A stretch of 64,000 nt of DNA. Origin: JBLHZY01 sp047631555. Lineage in GTDB: Bacteria; Pseudomonadota; Alphaproteobacteria; Rhodobacterales; Rhodobacteraceae. Position numbers and translations under genes: made by a program. Location of the stretch: contig JBLHZY010000002.1 of NCBI GenBank assembly GCA_047631555.1, positions 744,001-808,000 of the forward strand. The letters run 5' to 3'. The notes beneath the pieces were generated by a model. That model made no database searches and was not told the DNA's origin. It saw only the letters and a program-made list of their open reading frames with translations. Below, piece by piece: positions 7,585 through 16,984 of the stretch. Within the stretch, counting starts at the first letter, position 1; each line of letters begins with the position of its first letter.

Positions 7585-8067
7585 ATGCGAAATTTCGATC
7601 TTGCCCCGCTATACCGCGCCACTGTTGGCTTTGATCAAATCGCCGACCTGATGGATCGCGTGATGGCGGCGGATAGTCCAAACCCAAGCTACCCCCCTTA
7701 TAATATTGAAAAAACATCTGAAGACGGCTGGCGCATCTCAATCGCCGTTGCGGGCTTTTCCCAAGATGATCTCAGTATCGAGCAGCGTGAAAATGCGCTC
7801 TTTGTTTCGGCCCGCAAATCCAGCGAAGACGAACAAACCGATGGCCGCACATATCTGCACCGCGGCATAGCAACGCGCGCTTTTGAGCGCCGCTTTACTC
7901 TGGCCGAACATGTCCGCGTCACGGATGCGAGCCACGAGAATGGTATGCTCCATATCGAACTGGTGCGCGAAGTCCCCGAAGCGCTCAAGCCGCGCCAGAT
8001 CGCGATTTCGCACAAAGGCGCGCCTGCAGCCAAACTCGAAGCAAAAGCCGCCGAACAGCTGCAATAA
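7585..8067 (+). CDS. Small heat-shock protein, Hsp20/IbpA family
   Basis: 160 residues. ATP-independent chaperone that holds unfolding proteins. The N terminus (FDLAPLYRATVGFDQIADLMDR) matches IbpA-class proteins. The alpha-crystallin domain covers about residues 35-140, with AVAGFSQDDLSIE and ENGMLHIELVREVPE, followed by an Ile-containing PRQIAI tail motif used in oligomer contacts. The start has AAGGAG at a spacing of 8 nt. It stands alone between a sigma32 promoter with ROSE-like leader and a strong terminator, so heat control at both transcription and translation is likely. Confidence 0.93.
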   Translation: MRNFDLAPLYRATVGFDQIADLMDRVMAADSPNPSYPPYNIEKTSEDGWRISIAVAGFSQDDLSIEQRENALFVSARKSSEDEQTDGRTYLHRGIATRAFERRFTLAEHVRVTDASHENGMLHIELVREVPEALKPRQIAISHKGAPAAKLEAKAAEQLQ

Positions 8068-8077
8068 TCCATACGAA

Positions 8078-8118
8078 AGCGCGCGCGGGTTTTCCCTCCC
8101 CGCGCGCGCTCCTTTTTA
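8078..8118 (+). terminator. Rho-independent terminator of hsp20
   Basis: A perfect 12-bp GC-rich stem, AGCGCGCGCGGG (8078-8089) with CCCGCGCGCGCT (8099-8110), a 9-nt loop and then CCTTTTT. It lies 11 bp after the hsp20 stop. The convergent gabD gene ends at 8224, so the hairpin may also stop that transcript, though the reverse side lacks a full U-run. Confidence 0.9.
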
Positions 8119-8223
8119 CAGACCAAACAATTTAAATCAAATTGCGCTCAGCCTCACAATCCGCATTCACAGTTGTCCAAATATCCCCGCCGGAGGCCCA
8201 AAACTCTTACCCGCGCGCGGCAA

Positions 8224-9699
8224 TCACACGCTCATGCAGATGTATTTCATCTCCAAATAATCATCGATCCCGTGGTGCGAGCCTTCGCGACCAAGACCGG
8301 ATTGCTTCACCCCACCAAAGGGCGCAACTTCGGTTGAAATAATCCCGGTGTTTACCCCAACGATCCCGTATTCCAAAGCCTCAGCAACCTTGTAAACGCG
8401 GCTCAAATCTTTGGCATAGAAATACGAGGCAAGGCCAAAGATCGTGTCATTGGCCTGTGCGATAACCTCGTCCTCATCTTCAAATTTAAACAAAGGCGCG
8501 AGCGGGCCAAAGGTCTCATCCGTTGAAAACTGCATCTCTTTGGTCGCGCCCGTGATGATCGTTGGGCCGACAAAATTGCCGTCGATATCGCCCGCGCCGC
8601 CAAGGATAACTTTGGCGCCTTTCGCGGTTGCATCAGCAATATGTTCCTTCACCTTATTCAAAGCATCGGCGTTGATCAGCGGCCCCAGGTCTGTCCCGGC
8701 ATTAAGCCCATCGCCAACTTTGAGCTTGCCAACTGCGGCCGCCAGACGTTTGGCGAATTCGTCATAAACGCCCGCCTGCACATAGATGCGATTGGCGCAG
8801 ACGCAGGTCTGCCCGTTGTTGCGGAATTTGCACATGATCGCGCCTTCAACTGCCGCATCCAAATCCGCATCATCAAAGACGATAAAGGGCGCGTTGCCGC
8901 CCAATTCCATCGAACATTTCATCACTTGCTCTGCCGCTTGGCGCAGCAGGATGCGGCCAACTTCGGTTGAGCCGGTGAAAGTCAGCTTGCGCACGGCGTG
9001 GTTCTCGCAGAACTCGCGGCCGATTTCGGAGCTGCGCGAGGAGGGGATGATCGACAGGATGCCCTTGGGCAAGCCGGCGCGATCGGCCAAAACGCCCATA
9101 GCGAGTGCCGAAAGCGGGGTTTCGGACGCAGGGCGCGCAACAAATCCGCAGCCAGCGGCGAGCGCGGGCGCGGCTTTGCGGGTGATCATCGCGTTGGGGA
9201 AATTCCACGGGGTGATGGAGGCGGCAACGCCAATCGGTTGCTTGATCACTGTGATGCGTTTGTCGGGCTGGTGGCCGGGGATCGTCTCGCCGTAAACACG
9301 CTTGGCCTCTTCGGCGAACCATTCGATGAAGGAGGCGCCATAAGCGATTTCGCCGCGCGCCTCGGCCAAAGGTTTGCCCTGTTCGGCAGTCAGGATCGTG
9401 GCCAGATCATCGGCGTTTTCCATCATCAGTTCATACCATTTGCGCAAGATATTGGCGCGATCCTTGCCGGTGCGCGCAGCCCATGCCTTTTGTGCCGTCT
9501 CCGCCGCAGCAATCGCGCGCGCCGTCTCAACGCGGCCCAAATCGGCCACAGAACAAATCACATCGCCGCGCGCCGGATTGAGCACATCAAAAGTGCCCCC
9601 ATCATCCGCGTCCGCCCATTCCCCGGCCAAATAGGCCTTTGTGGCGAGCAGGGTTGGGTCTTTCAGCAAATTGGCGAGATTGGTTACAGTATCTTTCAT
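8224..9699 (-). CDS. gabD: NAD(P)-dependent succinate-semialdehyde dehydrogenase
   Basis: 491 residues. Oxidises succinate semialdehyde to succinate, the last step of GABA degradation. Aldehyde dehydrogenase features are ITPWNFP (about 162-168), FTGSTEVGR, general base Glu265 in MELGGNAPF, catalytic Cys299 in [13 protein letters not shown], and the C-terminal [21 protein letters not shown] typical of GabD. The usual Lys of the KPA cofactor motif is Arg here ([10 protein letters not shown]), a variant I recall from other alphaproteobacterial GabD proteins. A glutarate-semialdehyde dehydrogenase role is possible. No gabT lies nearby. Monocistronic by context. Confidence 0.9.
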   Translation of the reverse strand: MKDTVTNLANLLKDPTLLATKAYLAGEWADADDGGTFDVLNPARGDVICSVADLGRVETARAIAAAETAQKAWAARTGKDRANILRKWYELMMENADDLATILTAEQGKPLAEARGEIAYGASFIEWFAEEAKRVYGETIPGHQPDKRITVIKQPIGVAASITPWNFPNAMITRKAAPALAAGCGFVARPASETPLSALAMGVLADRAGLPKGILSIIPSSRSSEIGREFCENHAVRKLTFTGSTEVGRILLRQAAEQVMKCSMELGGNAPFIVFDDADLDAAVEGAIMCKFRNNGQTCVCANRIYVQAGVYDEFAKRLAAAVGKLKVGDGLNAGTDLGPLINADALNKVKEHIADATAKGAKVILGGAGDIDGNFVGPTIITGATKEMQFSTDETFGPLAPLFKFEDEDEVIAQANDTIFGLASYFYAKDLSRVYKVAEALEYGIVGVNTGIISTEVAPFGGVKQSGLGREGSHHGIDDYLEMKYICMSV

Positions 9700-9959
9700 G
9701 GCGGCCTCCCAGAGCTATGTTTGCCTATGCAGATCATGGCTTTGCGATGAAGTCCAGATCGGCGCGAAGGCGCGTGTATTTCTTGCTGATATCGGGCTCT
9801 TTTTTGCCCTGAAACGATCAATCGCTCTTTCAATCAGGCGCGAGTTTTGCAACAGTTTCGTTAATTCCGAATGAAAAGTAGAAAAATCTAACCAGTTGAT
9901 GATGTAAATCGGCGTTACATACCCCATATACATCACAAGTTATTGAAAATGAGGGACAT

Positions 9960-11036
9960 ATGGCCAACCTAGAAGCGCAAATTCGTGACAGCCAAGCGCA
10001 AGTCAAGGATACGCAAGCCAAGATCGCAGAGATGACCAGCCGGATTGAAACGGCGCGCACAAAGATGAAAGCGGGCGAAGATATCGCTGTTGATATCGAA
10101 AACGCTTCGCTTGAGGATGTGCATGCGCATACCGAGGCGATGAACGCCAATATCGCCGAGCTGATCATGGGGCTTGATGATGTAACTGCCGGATTTTCCA
10201 AAGATTTCGACGAGATGCGCAACAAAAGCGGCTGGGAAAAATTTGTCGGGATTTTTGCAAGCGGCAAGTCCGAAGCGATGCGCCAAGAGCGGATGCGGAC
10301 GGCTTCGGTTGACGACAAGTTGCAAGATTTGATCGGCAAATCCGATGTCATCGTAACCCTGTTGCAAGGTCAACTTGATGTGCTTGATGGCGAAAAGGTC
10401 AAGGTTGAGGCCAACTTGATTGATACTTTGGACGAGCGCGAATTGACCGTGGGCGAGCTTGAGGGCCTGCGCGCAGAAATCCTCGCGCTTGATCCCAAAA
10501 TCATCGAGCTAGAGAATAAGATCTCTGTTGAGCAGGACGCGGGCAAGCGCACCAAGCTTGAAACGCAGCTCGCTGAGATTAACAACAAATACAACGAGAT
10601 GGTGCAGAACGAGCAAGTTCAGCTGGCCAAATCCCAAACGCTTGAGCGCTATATTGAGAAGGGCAAAACCTGGGTCGATTCACTGCAAAACCAAGCGGCG
10701 ACGCAGATGGTTTTGATCAACAAATTGCAGACAGATACCAAGCAGCGCGTTGTGCTTTACGATGCCTTGACCAAATCGTTGAAAACCGCGCAACAGCAAG
10801 ACGTTGCGCACCGGATCAACGAGATTGGCGTCAAAACCGATCAAGAGGCGCAAACGGCGATGGCGGCGATCGGCTCGGCGACAAATTCGCGAATGGCCGA
10901 GATGATGGAAGCACATGGCGACCATATGGTTTTTGCGCGTAAGGTTTTGGAAGAAAAGGCAAAAGCGGACGAGCGTTTTGCGCGCCGCTTCCAGAAGATC
11001 GTCGAACAACACGATAAAAACCTATACGGCGAATAG
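9960..11036 (+). CDS. Coiled-coil protein of unknown function, first gene of a six-gene block
   Basis: 358 residues, soluble, no signal peptide, strongly charged and helical throughout. Heptad-like patterns cover about residues 1-60, 125-230 and 290-350. A short non-helical segment near residues 90-105 (SGWEKFVGIFASGKSE) separates an N-terminal from a longer C-terminal helical region. The layout is reminiscent of TelA/KlaA toxic-anion-resistance proteins (PF05816), but I see no decisive signature, so this is only a lead. The start at 9960 has GAGG 5 nt upstream. The next gene follows after 96 bp on the same strand. A structural or adaptor partner for the AAA ATPase two genes downstream is the simplest guess. 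Confidence 0.75.
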   Translation: MANLEAQIRDSQAQVKDTQAKIAEMTSRIETARTKMKAGEDIAVDIENASLEDVHAHTEAMNANIAELIMGLDDVTAGFSKDFDEMRNKSGWEKFVGIFASGKSEAMRQERMRTASVDDKLQDLIGKSDVIVTLLQGQLDVLDGEKVKVEANLIDTLDERELTVGELEGLRAEILALDPKIIELENKISVEQDAGKRTKLETQLAEINNKYNEMVQNEQVQLAKSQTLERYIEKGKTWVDSLQNQAATQMVLINKLQTDTKQRVVLYDALTKSLKTAQQQDVAHRINEIGVKTDQEAQTAMAAIGSATNSRMAEMMEAHGDHMVFARKVLEEKAKADERFARRFQKIVEQHDKNLYGE

Positions 11037-11132
11037 CGCTTGTGGGCCCCAAACGGGGCCGACGTCGCCGCCCGATTGATGTGCGGCAATGCGCTTTTTG
11101 TAGAAATTGCGGCGAAGGGCCGAGGGAATTGA

Positions 11133-12275
11133 ATGACGCGGAGCGAGATCACAAACGATCACATTGACCTCTCGGATGCCTTCGCTGCCCGGCGTTATTT
11201 CCGCAAGTTTGAGGCGATCACAGGCCATCTTGGCCGCGTCGCAGCGACGATGGAAAAAGAGGGCAGCTTGAGCAAGATTGAGGTCACTGTTTTGACCCAG
11301 TTTCTTGGCTCTTTGGCGGCCACTTTCAAAGCGCTCTCGATGAAATACCTGCTGACGGGGCGCGATACGGGGCATTTCTTTGGCTCGCTTGCGTTTGACA
11401 ACAAAGAAAGCGGCTTTCCGATCCACAGCGAGCTTTTGACCATGGCCAACGATGCACAGCAGGCCAAGCGGCATTTGCGCGGCATGCCCTCGTCAGACAT
11501 GCTGAAAACGCAGATGGTTCAAGAAATCGTTGGCGATCGCAAAATTCCCACGCGGCTGCAATTCGCTCTGAGCCAGCGGCTTTATTACACCGCGCTGACC
11601 GAGAACGATTTATTCTGGGCGCAAAACGACCCCGTTGCGATTTGGCTTGGAAATGCCGGGGAAGACAGACGAAATCTACGCCGCCGGTATCTGCTTTCTT
11701 GGGCGGTGTATGATAGCCAGATCAACCTGCCGACGGTCTACTTGATGGAGATTGACGACACAGGGCGCACATCTCTTCCCAAGGATCAGCAGCGCTGGCC
11801 CGAAGCGCAGCGGCATTTGATGGCGCAATCGATTGCGGGGCTAAAGCTGCTTACGATTGCGAAGGGCTTTGATGAGGATTTCGATGATTTGCACCCTAAG
11901 TCATTGAAACGATTTCATATTGGGCCGATGTATTCCTCCGCCTATACGCGCCAAAGCGGCCCACTTCATGATGTTTTGGACGAGGCGCATTCGCCTGAGG
12001 GCCAAGATTGGGCGCTGGCTTGGACCACAGAAGAGCTTGAATCTGAGCGTGTTGAGACAGAGCGCAAAGGCTTCTTTGGCAAGGTTGAGCGCGAGATATT
12101 TGCACTTGATCCGTTTTCCGGCCAAGGCGCGGATACGGGCGCAACGGCCACCAGCCGCGCGATCATTTTGCCGGAGCGGCCCTATCAAGTTTTGGTGGAA
12201 AAGGCGCCGCCCGGCATGAACAATGTGCGCAAATTTGTTGTAAGCCCGCAGGGGCGTGTTTTGAGCTATAGGTAA
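11133..12275 (+). CDS. Soluble protein of unknown function (six-gene block, gene 2)
   Basis: 380 residues with no signal peptide or membrane segment. The N-terminal 100 residues look helical (DAFAARRYFRKFEAITGHLGR). A middle region is rich in Trp, Tyr and Leu (RRYLLSWAVYDSQINLPTVYLMEIDDTG), and a C-terminal part is strand-like (RPYQVLVEKAPPGMNN). I do not recognise a known domain. The ribosome site is GAGGGAA just before the ATG at 11133. It lies 96 bp after the coiled-coil gene and 29 bp before the AAA ATPase gene, so it is almost certainly in the same operon. Confidence 0.75.
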   Translation: MTRSEITNDHIDLSDAFAARRYFRKFEAITGHLGRVAATMEKEGSLSKIEVTVLTQFLGSLAATFKALSMKYLLTGRDTGHFFGSLAFDNKESGFPIHSELLTMANDAQQAKRHLRGMPSSDMLKTQMVQEIVGDRKIPTRLQFALSQRLYYTALTENDLFWAQNDPVAIWLGNAGEDRRNLRRRYLLSWAVYDSQINLPTVYLMEIDDTGRTSLPKDQQRWPEAQRHLMAQSIAGLKLLTIAKGFDEDFDDLHPKSLKRFHIGPMYSSAYTRQSGPLHDVLDEAHSPEGQDWALAWTTEELESERVETERKGFFGKVEREIFALDPFSGQGADTGATATSRAIILPERPYQVLVEKAPPGMNNVRKFVVSPQGRVLSYR

Positions 12276-12304
12276 GGGGCGGTGCGCCTCGGGAGAAAGA
12301 CAAT

Positions 12305-14254
12305 ATGAGCCAACCAGCCGATCAAATGGAGCTTCGTGAAGAAGACATTCGCGCCCATTATGGCGCTGCATTCGGTATGCTTGATGGGATCGATCATACG
12401 CCGCGTTTGGCCGCCGAAAAGGCAGCACCCGCTCAGAACAATGCGCCCGAGCGCTCGCCCGGCATTGCCACGCGCCGCCGTTTTCGCTCGACCACGCCGG
12501 GTTTGGTGACCCGCTCAACTGCGCGCCCCGATGGCATCAGCTTGGTGACGCGAATAGAGGGCGCGGATGCGGATGATCCCTTGCCCTCGGCAATGCAGGC
12601 TTCGGCGCTTCAGGCGCTGCGGCGTGCGCTGGCGATTTCCTTGGCGATGGGCGATCAGTTTGCCGAAGCCACGGGTCTTGAAGAGCTGAAAAAGGCCAAC
12701 CTTGAGGCGCGTTTGCCCGATGATAAAAAGGCGGCGTTCAGCGAAGGCCTTGCCGGCGAAGCCCTTGTTGCGCTTTCGGTTTTTGGCAACGCTCTTGGCT
12801 TTCTCCTTGCGCCTTATGCGAGCGAGATCAGCGTTGAGATTGGCGCCGTTGAGGAGATCTTGACCGACAATGCCCCGCTGGCGCTTCATGGCGCGCTTTG
12901 GGAGTTGGACCAAGAGATCACCACTTTCGCAACAGACGTTGAGCGGCTGATCCCGACGATGCTCGCCTATGCTGAACAGCTGATAGAAAAGGTGGCGCTG
13001 CGGGCGCAAAATATGGCCGGTTTGGGCGCGTTTTCGCAGGCCAATTGGCGCGTTGAGGCGGATGATTTTACCATCAGCGGCTTTGCCCCATCGCGCAAGG
13101 GCAAGGGCTCTGCACTCACGATGCAATTCAAGAAGCCTAACGAGGTTGTCGGCAATCACATCGCCAAATATCAGGCGATGAAACTTAGCAAAATGCTGAT
13201 GGCTTATGACTTTGAACGCAAGCTTAATCCTTTTGCCGAAATGGGCGGTTTCATCTTTACCTTCATGGGCGATGGCGCGCCGGGAACGGGCAAAACCACG
13301 CTTATTCAGATGATGGCCGGGCTGATCAATGAATATGCGCAAAACGCGGGCTATCCGTTCCGCTATCAGAATTTTTCCATCGATCAGATCGATAGTTATC
13401 AGGGTAAATCGGGCCAGAATGCCAAGGCTTTCGTGACCAATGTGCTTGATCCCAGCGTGATCGGTTTTGGCACGATTGATGATATTGATCAGATCGCTGG
13501 CAAGCGCGGCGACCGCCAATCAAGCGCGGGCCAGCAAGAGGTTACGGCCGTTTTCATGGAGGCCTTTGCGGGCGCGGGCACGGTTGTGCGCGGCAATTGC
13601 ACCTTTGGGATGTTCTCGAATTTCCCTGAAAACGTTGACGATGCTTTGCGCCAGCGGGCCGGTGCGCGCTTCTTGGTCGATGGGCCGCAAACCCGCGACG
13701 ACTACATCGATATTTTGCATCTTTTGATGGGCAAAAATCACAGCATTCCCGTCGGCGATCACGAGCTTTTCGCCGCCCAGCAGATTGAACGCGCGGTTGC
13801 AGCAAGCTTTGAGGGCCATGGGCGCCCCCATGAAGAGGGCTTGATCAAGGTCTGGGATCGCGTCGAAAAAGACATCGGCAAGCTCGATACGATTGCCAAA
13901 ATGGGCAGCTATCTCAAGGCGATCCAAGAGGCCGATGCGCGCTTTACTGGCCGCGCGATTAAGAACATCACCGATGCGGTGAAGGTTCGCGCGATGGATT
14001 TTGAGCTGCCCGATGAATGGATGGAAGAGCCCGAGCTTTTCCTCTTCAAAGCTTACGATGAAAAGCTCAAAATGATCACCGATATGACCCAGCCGATCAC
14101 GGTTGAAATGGTCATCCAAGAGATCAACCGCTACGCCGATAGTGAATTCCGCTATGCCGACAAATCTGACGAGGTCGCTATCGAGAAGGCCGTGCGTGAG
14201 ATGGGCCTGATGGAAGAGGCGCGCCGCCGCTATGCGGGGGGCAAGGCCAAGTGA
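12305..14254 (+). CDS. AAA-family ATPase (six-gene block, gene 3)
   Basis: 649 residues. The first 300 or so have no recognised motif: a disordered basic N terminus, then helical segments. The AAA core follows, with Walker A GAPGTGKTT (residues 324-332, Lys330), Walker B with Asp392-Asp393 in GTIDDIDQ, and a sensor-1/arginine-finger-like segment FSNFPENVDDALRQRAGARF. Here Asp-Asp replaces the common Asp-Glu at the Walker B end. A helical C-terminal part suggests an AAA lid and oligomerisation. The stop overlaps the GTG start of the next gene (GTGA). Cytoplasmic; the substrate is unknown. Neighbours suggest it remodels the coiled-coil protein or the small membrane proteins of the block. Confidence 0.85.
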   Translation: MSQPADQMELREEDIRAHYGAAFGMLDGIDHTPRLAAEKAAPAQNNAPERSPGIATRRRFRSTTPGLVTRSTARPDGISLVTRIEGADADDPLPSAMQASALQALRRALAISLAMGDQFAEATGLEELKKANLEARLPDDKKAAFSEGLAGEALVALSVFGNALGFLLAPYASEISVEIGAVEEILTDNAPLALHGALWELDQEITTFATDVERLIPTMLAYAEQLIEKVALRAQNMAGLGAFSQANWRVEADDFTISGFAPSRKGKGSALTMQFKKPNEVVGNHIAKYQAMKLSKMLMAYDFERKLNPFAEMGGFIFTFMGDGAPGTGKTTLIQMMAGLINEYAQNAGYPFRYQNFSIDQIDSYQGKSGQNAKAFVTNVLDPSVIGFGTIDDIDQIAGKRGDRQSSAGQQEVTAVFMEAFAGAGTVVRGNCTFGMFSNFPENVDDALRQRAGARFLVDGPQTRDDYIDILHLLMGKNHSIPVGDHELFAAQQIERAVAASFEGHGRPHEEGLIKVWDRVEKDIGKLDTIAKMGSYLKAIQEADARFTGRAIKNITDAVKVRAMDFELPDEWMEEPELFLFKAYDEKLKMITDMTQPITVEMVIQEINRYADSEFRYADKSDEVAIEKAVREMGLMEEARRRYAGGKAK

Positions 14255-15657
14255 AACGCCTGATTAAGAAAGGTCTGATGTTTGGCAATCTGGTGGCGGT
14301 CGATAGCCCGGCGCTGGTGGAGCGATACAATCGCGCGCTCAAGCATCTGACCGGGCGCGAAACCAAGCTTACGGATTTTTACATCGATATTTCAGGCTAT
14401 TCTTTGGAGATCGGAGAAGAGCTGAAAGATCCGCTCTATCTCAATCCAAACGGCTGCAATCGCCAGTTTATTCTTCTCTCGATAGCGCAGAAAACCGCGC
14501 CTCTGTTGAATGCGAAATTCTCCTCAGCGCGCCAGATTTTACGCGATTATATCGATCTAAATGAGGCCGAACTTTTCGCCCTGACCGCGCGCGATGCGGT
14601 TGCAGGCGAGTTGGTAAATTCGATCTATGATCTGTCCGATCCAGCGCGCCTTTTCGATATTCGTCGCATCAAAGTCGAGGCGGATACAACCGGGAATACC
14701 GTTGCTGAGGCTAAGATCTTGGCCGAGAAAATCGACCGTTTCAAGAATGAAGAAGACGCTTGGTTTGATGATGTTTTGATTGCGCAGATGATCGAGCTTG
14801 CCTCTGAAACGGGCGATGTTTTGAAGAACCCGATTGCGCTGACGCCGCTGAGCGTCGACGAGCAAAATTTCTGGACATCGCATTTTGGCGGGCTCTATAT
14901 TTTTCGCGATGTTGAGCATCCGGCAGCGATTTCAGTTGAGCCGAGTGAAGCATTGGGATCCCTGCCGATTGCGAAGGTTTTTGATCTGACTGATCGCAAT
15001 GCGGTTGCTCGGTTTCTGGAGCTCAACGAATTGGTTGAGCCGATCGTGCGGGCGCGCGGAATTGATGCGGCGGCGGTGCTTGGCCAGAAGATGGATTTCA
15101 TATTGGTCGATGTGGCGGCTGAGCTCGGGCATGATGTCGGGCATGCGAGCAGGCGTGATTTGCGCATGCTGGCCCAAAAGATTGGCGCAGACTTACCGGC
15201 CGAATTTCATGGTCTTGCGGCGTTGAAACGTTGGGCGGAATCTGGCGGCGCTTGGCCTAAGATTTCGTCAGAGAACCCAGCGTATTTCTATACGTTACGC
15301 GCGCGCCCTGGGCCCGTTCAAGCGATCGTCAATCAATTGCTTTCAGAGCTTTCGCCGCTTGATATTCGCCAACTCTTTATTTGCCATAAGGAGCTGTTTT
15401 ATAAGACATATCGCGGTTGGTCTACGTCTAAGCGGGGCTATGTCGCTGACTATCTGGAGCGCGAGTATCAGATCGATAAGGCCGGCGCGCGCGAGGCGCT
15501 GTTTGGCGGCGCGTCAATGGAAGAGCCGGACCCGGAAATGTCAGAAAAGGCTTCCAAAAAATCCCGCAAAAAACCGGCAGAGCCGTGGGGCAAAAAGAAG
15601 CCAGATATCATTGATCTTGTCGGCCCATGGGGGCCTGTTTTGAAAGGGCGCAAATGA
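14251..15657 (+). CDS. Conserved protein, probably DUF6638 family (six-gene block, gene 4)
   Basis: 468 residues, soluble, without signal peptide. From memory it resembles proteins named DUF6638 in Rhodobacterales, with recognisable stretches such as KHLTGRETKLTDF, AEFHGLAALKRWAE and LFICHKELFY; I could not check this. The final 50 residues are Lys/Pro-rich and probably disordered (EKASKKSRKKPAEPWGKKK), then end in a short hydrophobic tail. The start is GTG at 14251, overlapping the stop of the ATPase gene as GTGA, with AAGG upstream. Its own stop overlaps the next ATG (ATGA at 15654). The tight coupling to the ATPase argues for a shared complex. Confidence 0.8.
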   Translation: MKRLIKKGLMFGNLVAVDSPALVERYNRALKHLTGRETKLTDFYIDISGYSLEIGEELKDPLYLNPNGCNRQFILLSIAQKTAPLLNAKFSSARQILRDYIDLNEAELFALTARDAVAGELVNSIYDLSDPARLFDIRRIKVEADTTGNTVAEAKILAEKIDRFKNEEDAWFDDVLIAQMIELASETGDVLKNPIALTPLSVDEQNFWTSHFGGLYIFRDVEHPAAISVEPSEALGSLPIAKVFDLTDRNAVARFLELNELVEPIVRARGIDAAAVLGQKMDFILVDVAAELGHDVGHASRRDLRMLAQKIGADLPAEFHGLAALKRWAESGGAWPKISSENPAYFYTLRARPGPVQAIVNQLLSELSPLDIRQLFICHKELFYKTYRGWSTSKRGYVADYLEREYQIDKAGAREALFGGASMEEPDPEMSEKASKKSRKKPAEPWGKKKPDIIDLVGPWGPVLKGRK

Positions 15658-15920
15658 TTGGAATGATCCGACTTGCCGTTTTTGGATTTCTTGCTGTTGG
15701 TGTGATTTATCTGATGGTTTCGTTTTATTCGCGCTCTGTGCGCAAAGAAAAACTAGAGAAAAAATGGGTCGAAACAGGCAGCATTGGCAGCCAAGAGGAC
15801 TTCGTCAAAGAGGGACTCAAAGCCTATGATGGCTCTTTGCGGCGCAAAGCGTTACTGCTGATTTTTATCGTCCCGGTCGTATTGGTCGCGATGATGCTCT
15901 ATATAACCAACTTCATGTGA
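15654..15920 (+). CDS. Small two-helix membrane protein (six-gene block, gene 5)
   Basis: 88 residues. Two transmembrane helices, about residues 4-24 (IRLAVFGFLAVGVIYLMVSF) and 66-86 (LLIFIVPVVLVAMMLYI), flank a 40-residue charged segment with many Lys, Arg and Glu. The start at 15654 overlaps the preceding stop (ATGA) and has AAAGGG upstream; an upstream in-frame start would only extend into the previous gene. No known family recognised. It could anchor the soluble proteins of the block to the inner membrane. Confidence 0.75.
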   Translation: MIGMIRLAVFGFLAVGVIYLMVSFYSRSVRKEKLEKKWVETGSIGSQEDFVKEGLKAYDGSLRRKALLLIFIVPVVLVAMMLYITNFM

Positions 15921-15930
15921 GGCTCCCGAA

Positions 15931-16581
15931 ATGCGCTATGTAAAATGGACGTTGTTGATCCTGGTTCTGCTTTTTGCGGGTGCCTTTTTGCACTACACGC
16001 TGCCGCAGCGCGATATTGTGCGGATTGTGGATACGGATGTGCGCCGGATTGATTTTGGCGAGAATTCGATCTTCTGGGCCGCGCCCGATACAGGGACAAC
16101 CGCGGCTGCAAACCGCGATGTGCGCTTTATCAATGTCGTCAAAGCAAATGGCAAAGTGATGGTCTATCGCAACGAGGATACGGGCTGGGGCTGGCCGCCT
16201 TACTTCAAGCTCGACAGTTCAAATTTGCAGACCGAAGCGAGCGATCTTGCCTCGACCAAGGTTGAGCCGCAGTGGGTCGCGCTCAAACATTACGGCTGGC
16301 GCAATGAGTTCTTCACGATCTATCCAAATGCGGTAGGGGTGAAGGCGGTTTCGGGGCCGGACGTGCGGCTTATCCCTTACCTCAATATTTTTATTCTGGT
16401 GATTTTGGCTTTTGTGATCCTGATGATCTGGCGGATGCTCGCCCAGTTCCGGGAGCGCACGATTGATCCGCTGCTTGAGGATGCCGAAGATGCATGGGAT
16501 GCATTGGATGAGCGCGCTGATCAGACCCGCGAAAAAGCCAAAGGCTGGCTTGGGACATGGCGCGGCAAGGGGCGCAAATAG
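15931..16581 (+). CDS. DUF1523 family membrane protein (six-gene block, gene 6)
   Basis: 216 residues. An N-terminal hydrophobic helix (about 5-22) is a signal anchor. A likely periplasmic domain follows (residues 25-145), with LPQRDIVRIVDTDVRR and NEDTGWGWPPYFKLDSS. A second helix lies near 149-168, and the cytoplasmic tail is charged and helical. I recall this pattern as DUF1523 (PF07509), a family of unknown function. The start has GTGAGG 9 nt upstream and lies 10 bp after the preceding gene. Last gene of the same-strand block. Confidence 0.82.
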   Translation: MRYVKWTLLILVLLFAGAFLHYTLPQRDIVRIVDTDVRRIDFGENSIFWAAPDTGTTAAANRDVRFINVVKANGKVMVYRNEDTGWGWPPYFKLDSSNLQTEASDLASTKVEPQWVALKHYGWRNEFFTIYPNAVGVKAVSGPDVRLIPYLNIFILVILAFVILMIWRMLAQFRERTIDPLLEDAEDAWDALDERADQTREKAKGWLGTWRGKGRK

Positions 16582-16659
16582 GCGCCCAACTTGCCATGGA
16601 TCAAAGCGCGAAATGATATGAATTGCTATCCTTCTAAGAAATCTAGAAGGAGCGATTTC

Positions 16660-16983
16660 ATGAAGCATAAAATTTTGAAACAAACAGCGGCGGCGCTTAC
16701 CGGCATTCTGCTGAACACCGCTGCGCAGGCCTATTCGGGCGAGACATATGTCACCTGTCATCTCAATCCGGCGGGCGATAATTATCTCTCTTTGCGAGAG
16801 TGCGGCAGCTCCAAATGCGACGAGATCATGCGCCTTGGCCCTGCCACCTTCATGACCACGCTTGAGCCCGTCGGCACCAAGGGTTGGCGCGAAGTGATCG
16901 TGATGCGCGACAGCCAAGATGACAGCTATTCAGGCCCATCTGGCTGGGTTTACGAGAAATATATTTGCCGCATCCAAGAATAG
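16660..16983 (+). CDS. Small secreted protein with SH3-like domain
   Basis: 107 residues. A Sec signal peptide covers residues 1-24 (TAAQAYSGE). The mature part is small, with four Cys (two likely disulfides: VTCHL, ECGSSKCDE, YICRIQE) and a C-terminal SGWVYEKY motif characteristic of bacterial SH3-type repeats. The start at 16660 has GGAG at 16649-16652 (spacing 7), which decides against longer in-frame starts. Probably a periplasmic cell-wall or protein-binding module. The stop is 1 bp from the stop of the convergent ALDH16 gene. It lies 78 bp after the six-gene block and could be a separate unit. Confidence 0.75.
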   Translation: MKHKILKQTAAALTGILLNTAAQAYSGETYVTCHLNPAGDNYLSLRECGSSKCDEIMRLGPATFMTTLEPVGTKGWREVIVMRDSQDDSYSGPSGWVYEKYICRIQE

Positions 16984-16984
16984 A

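Noticed and set aside
8224..9699. GabD Arg at the cofactor Lys position as a sign of an inactive enzyme
   Set aside because: Catalytic Glu265 and Cys299 are intact, and I recall the same ARPAS variant in other alphaproteobacterial GabD proteins, so it is probably a lineage trait.
12515..13519. 334-codon minus-strand frame opposite the AAA ATPase gene
   Set aside because: The ATPase frame has clear Walker motifs and operon coupling; the antisense product has no recognisable domain.
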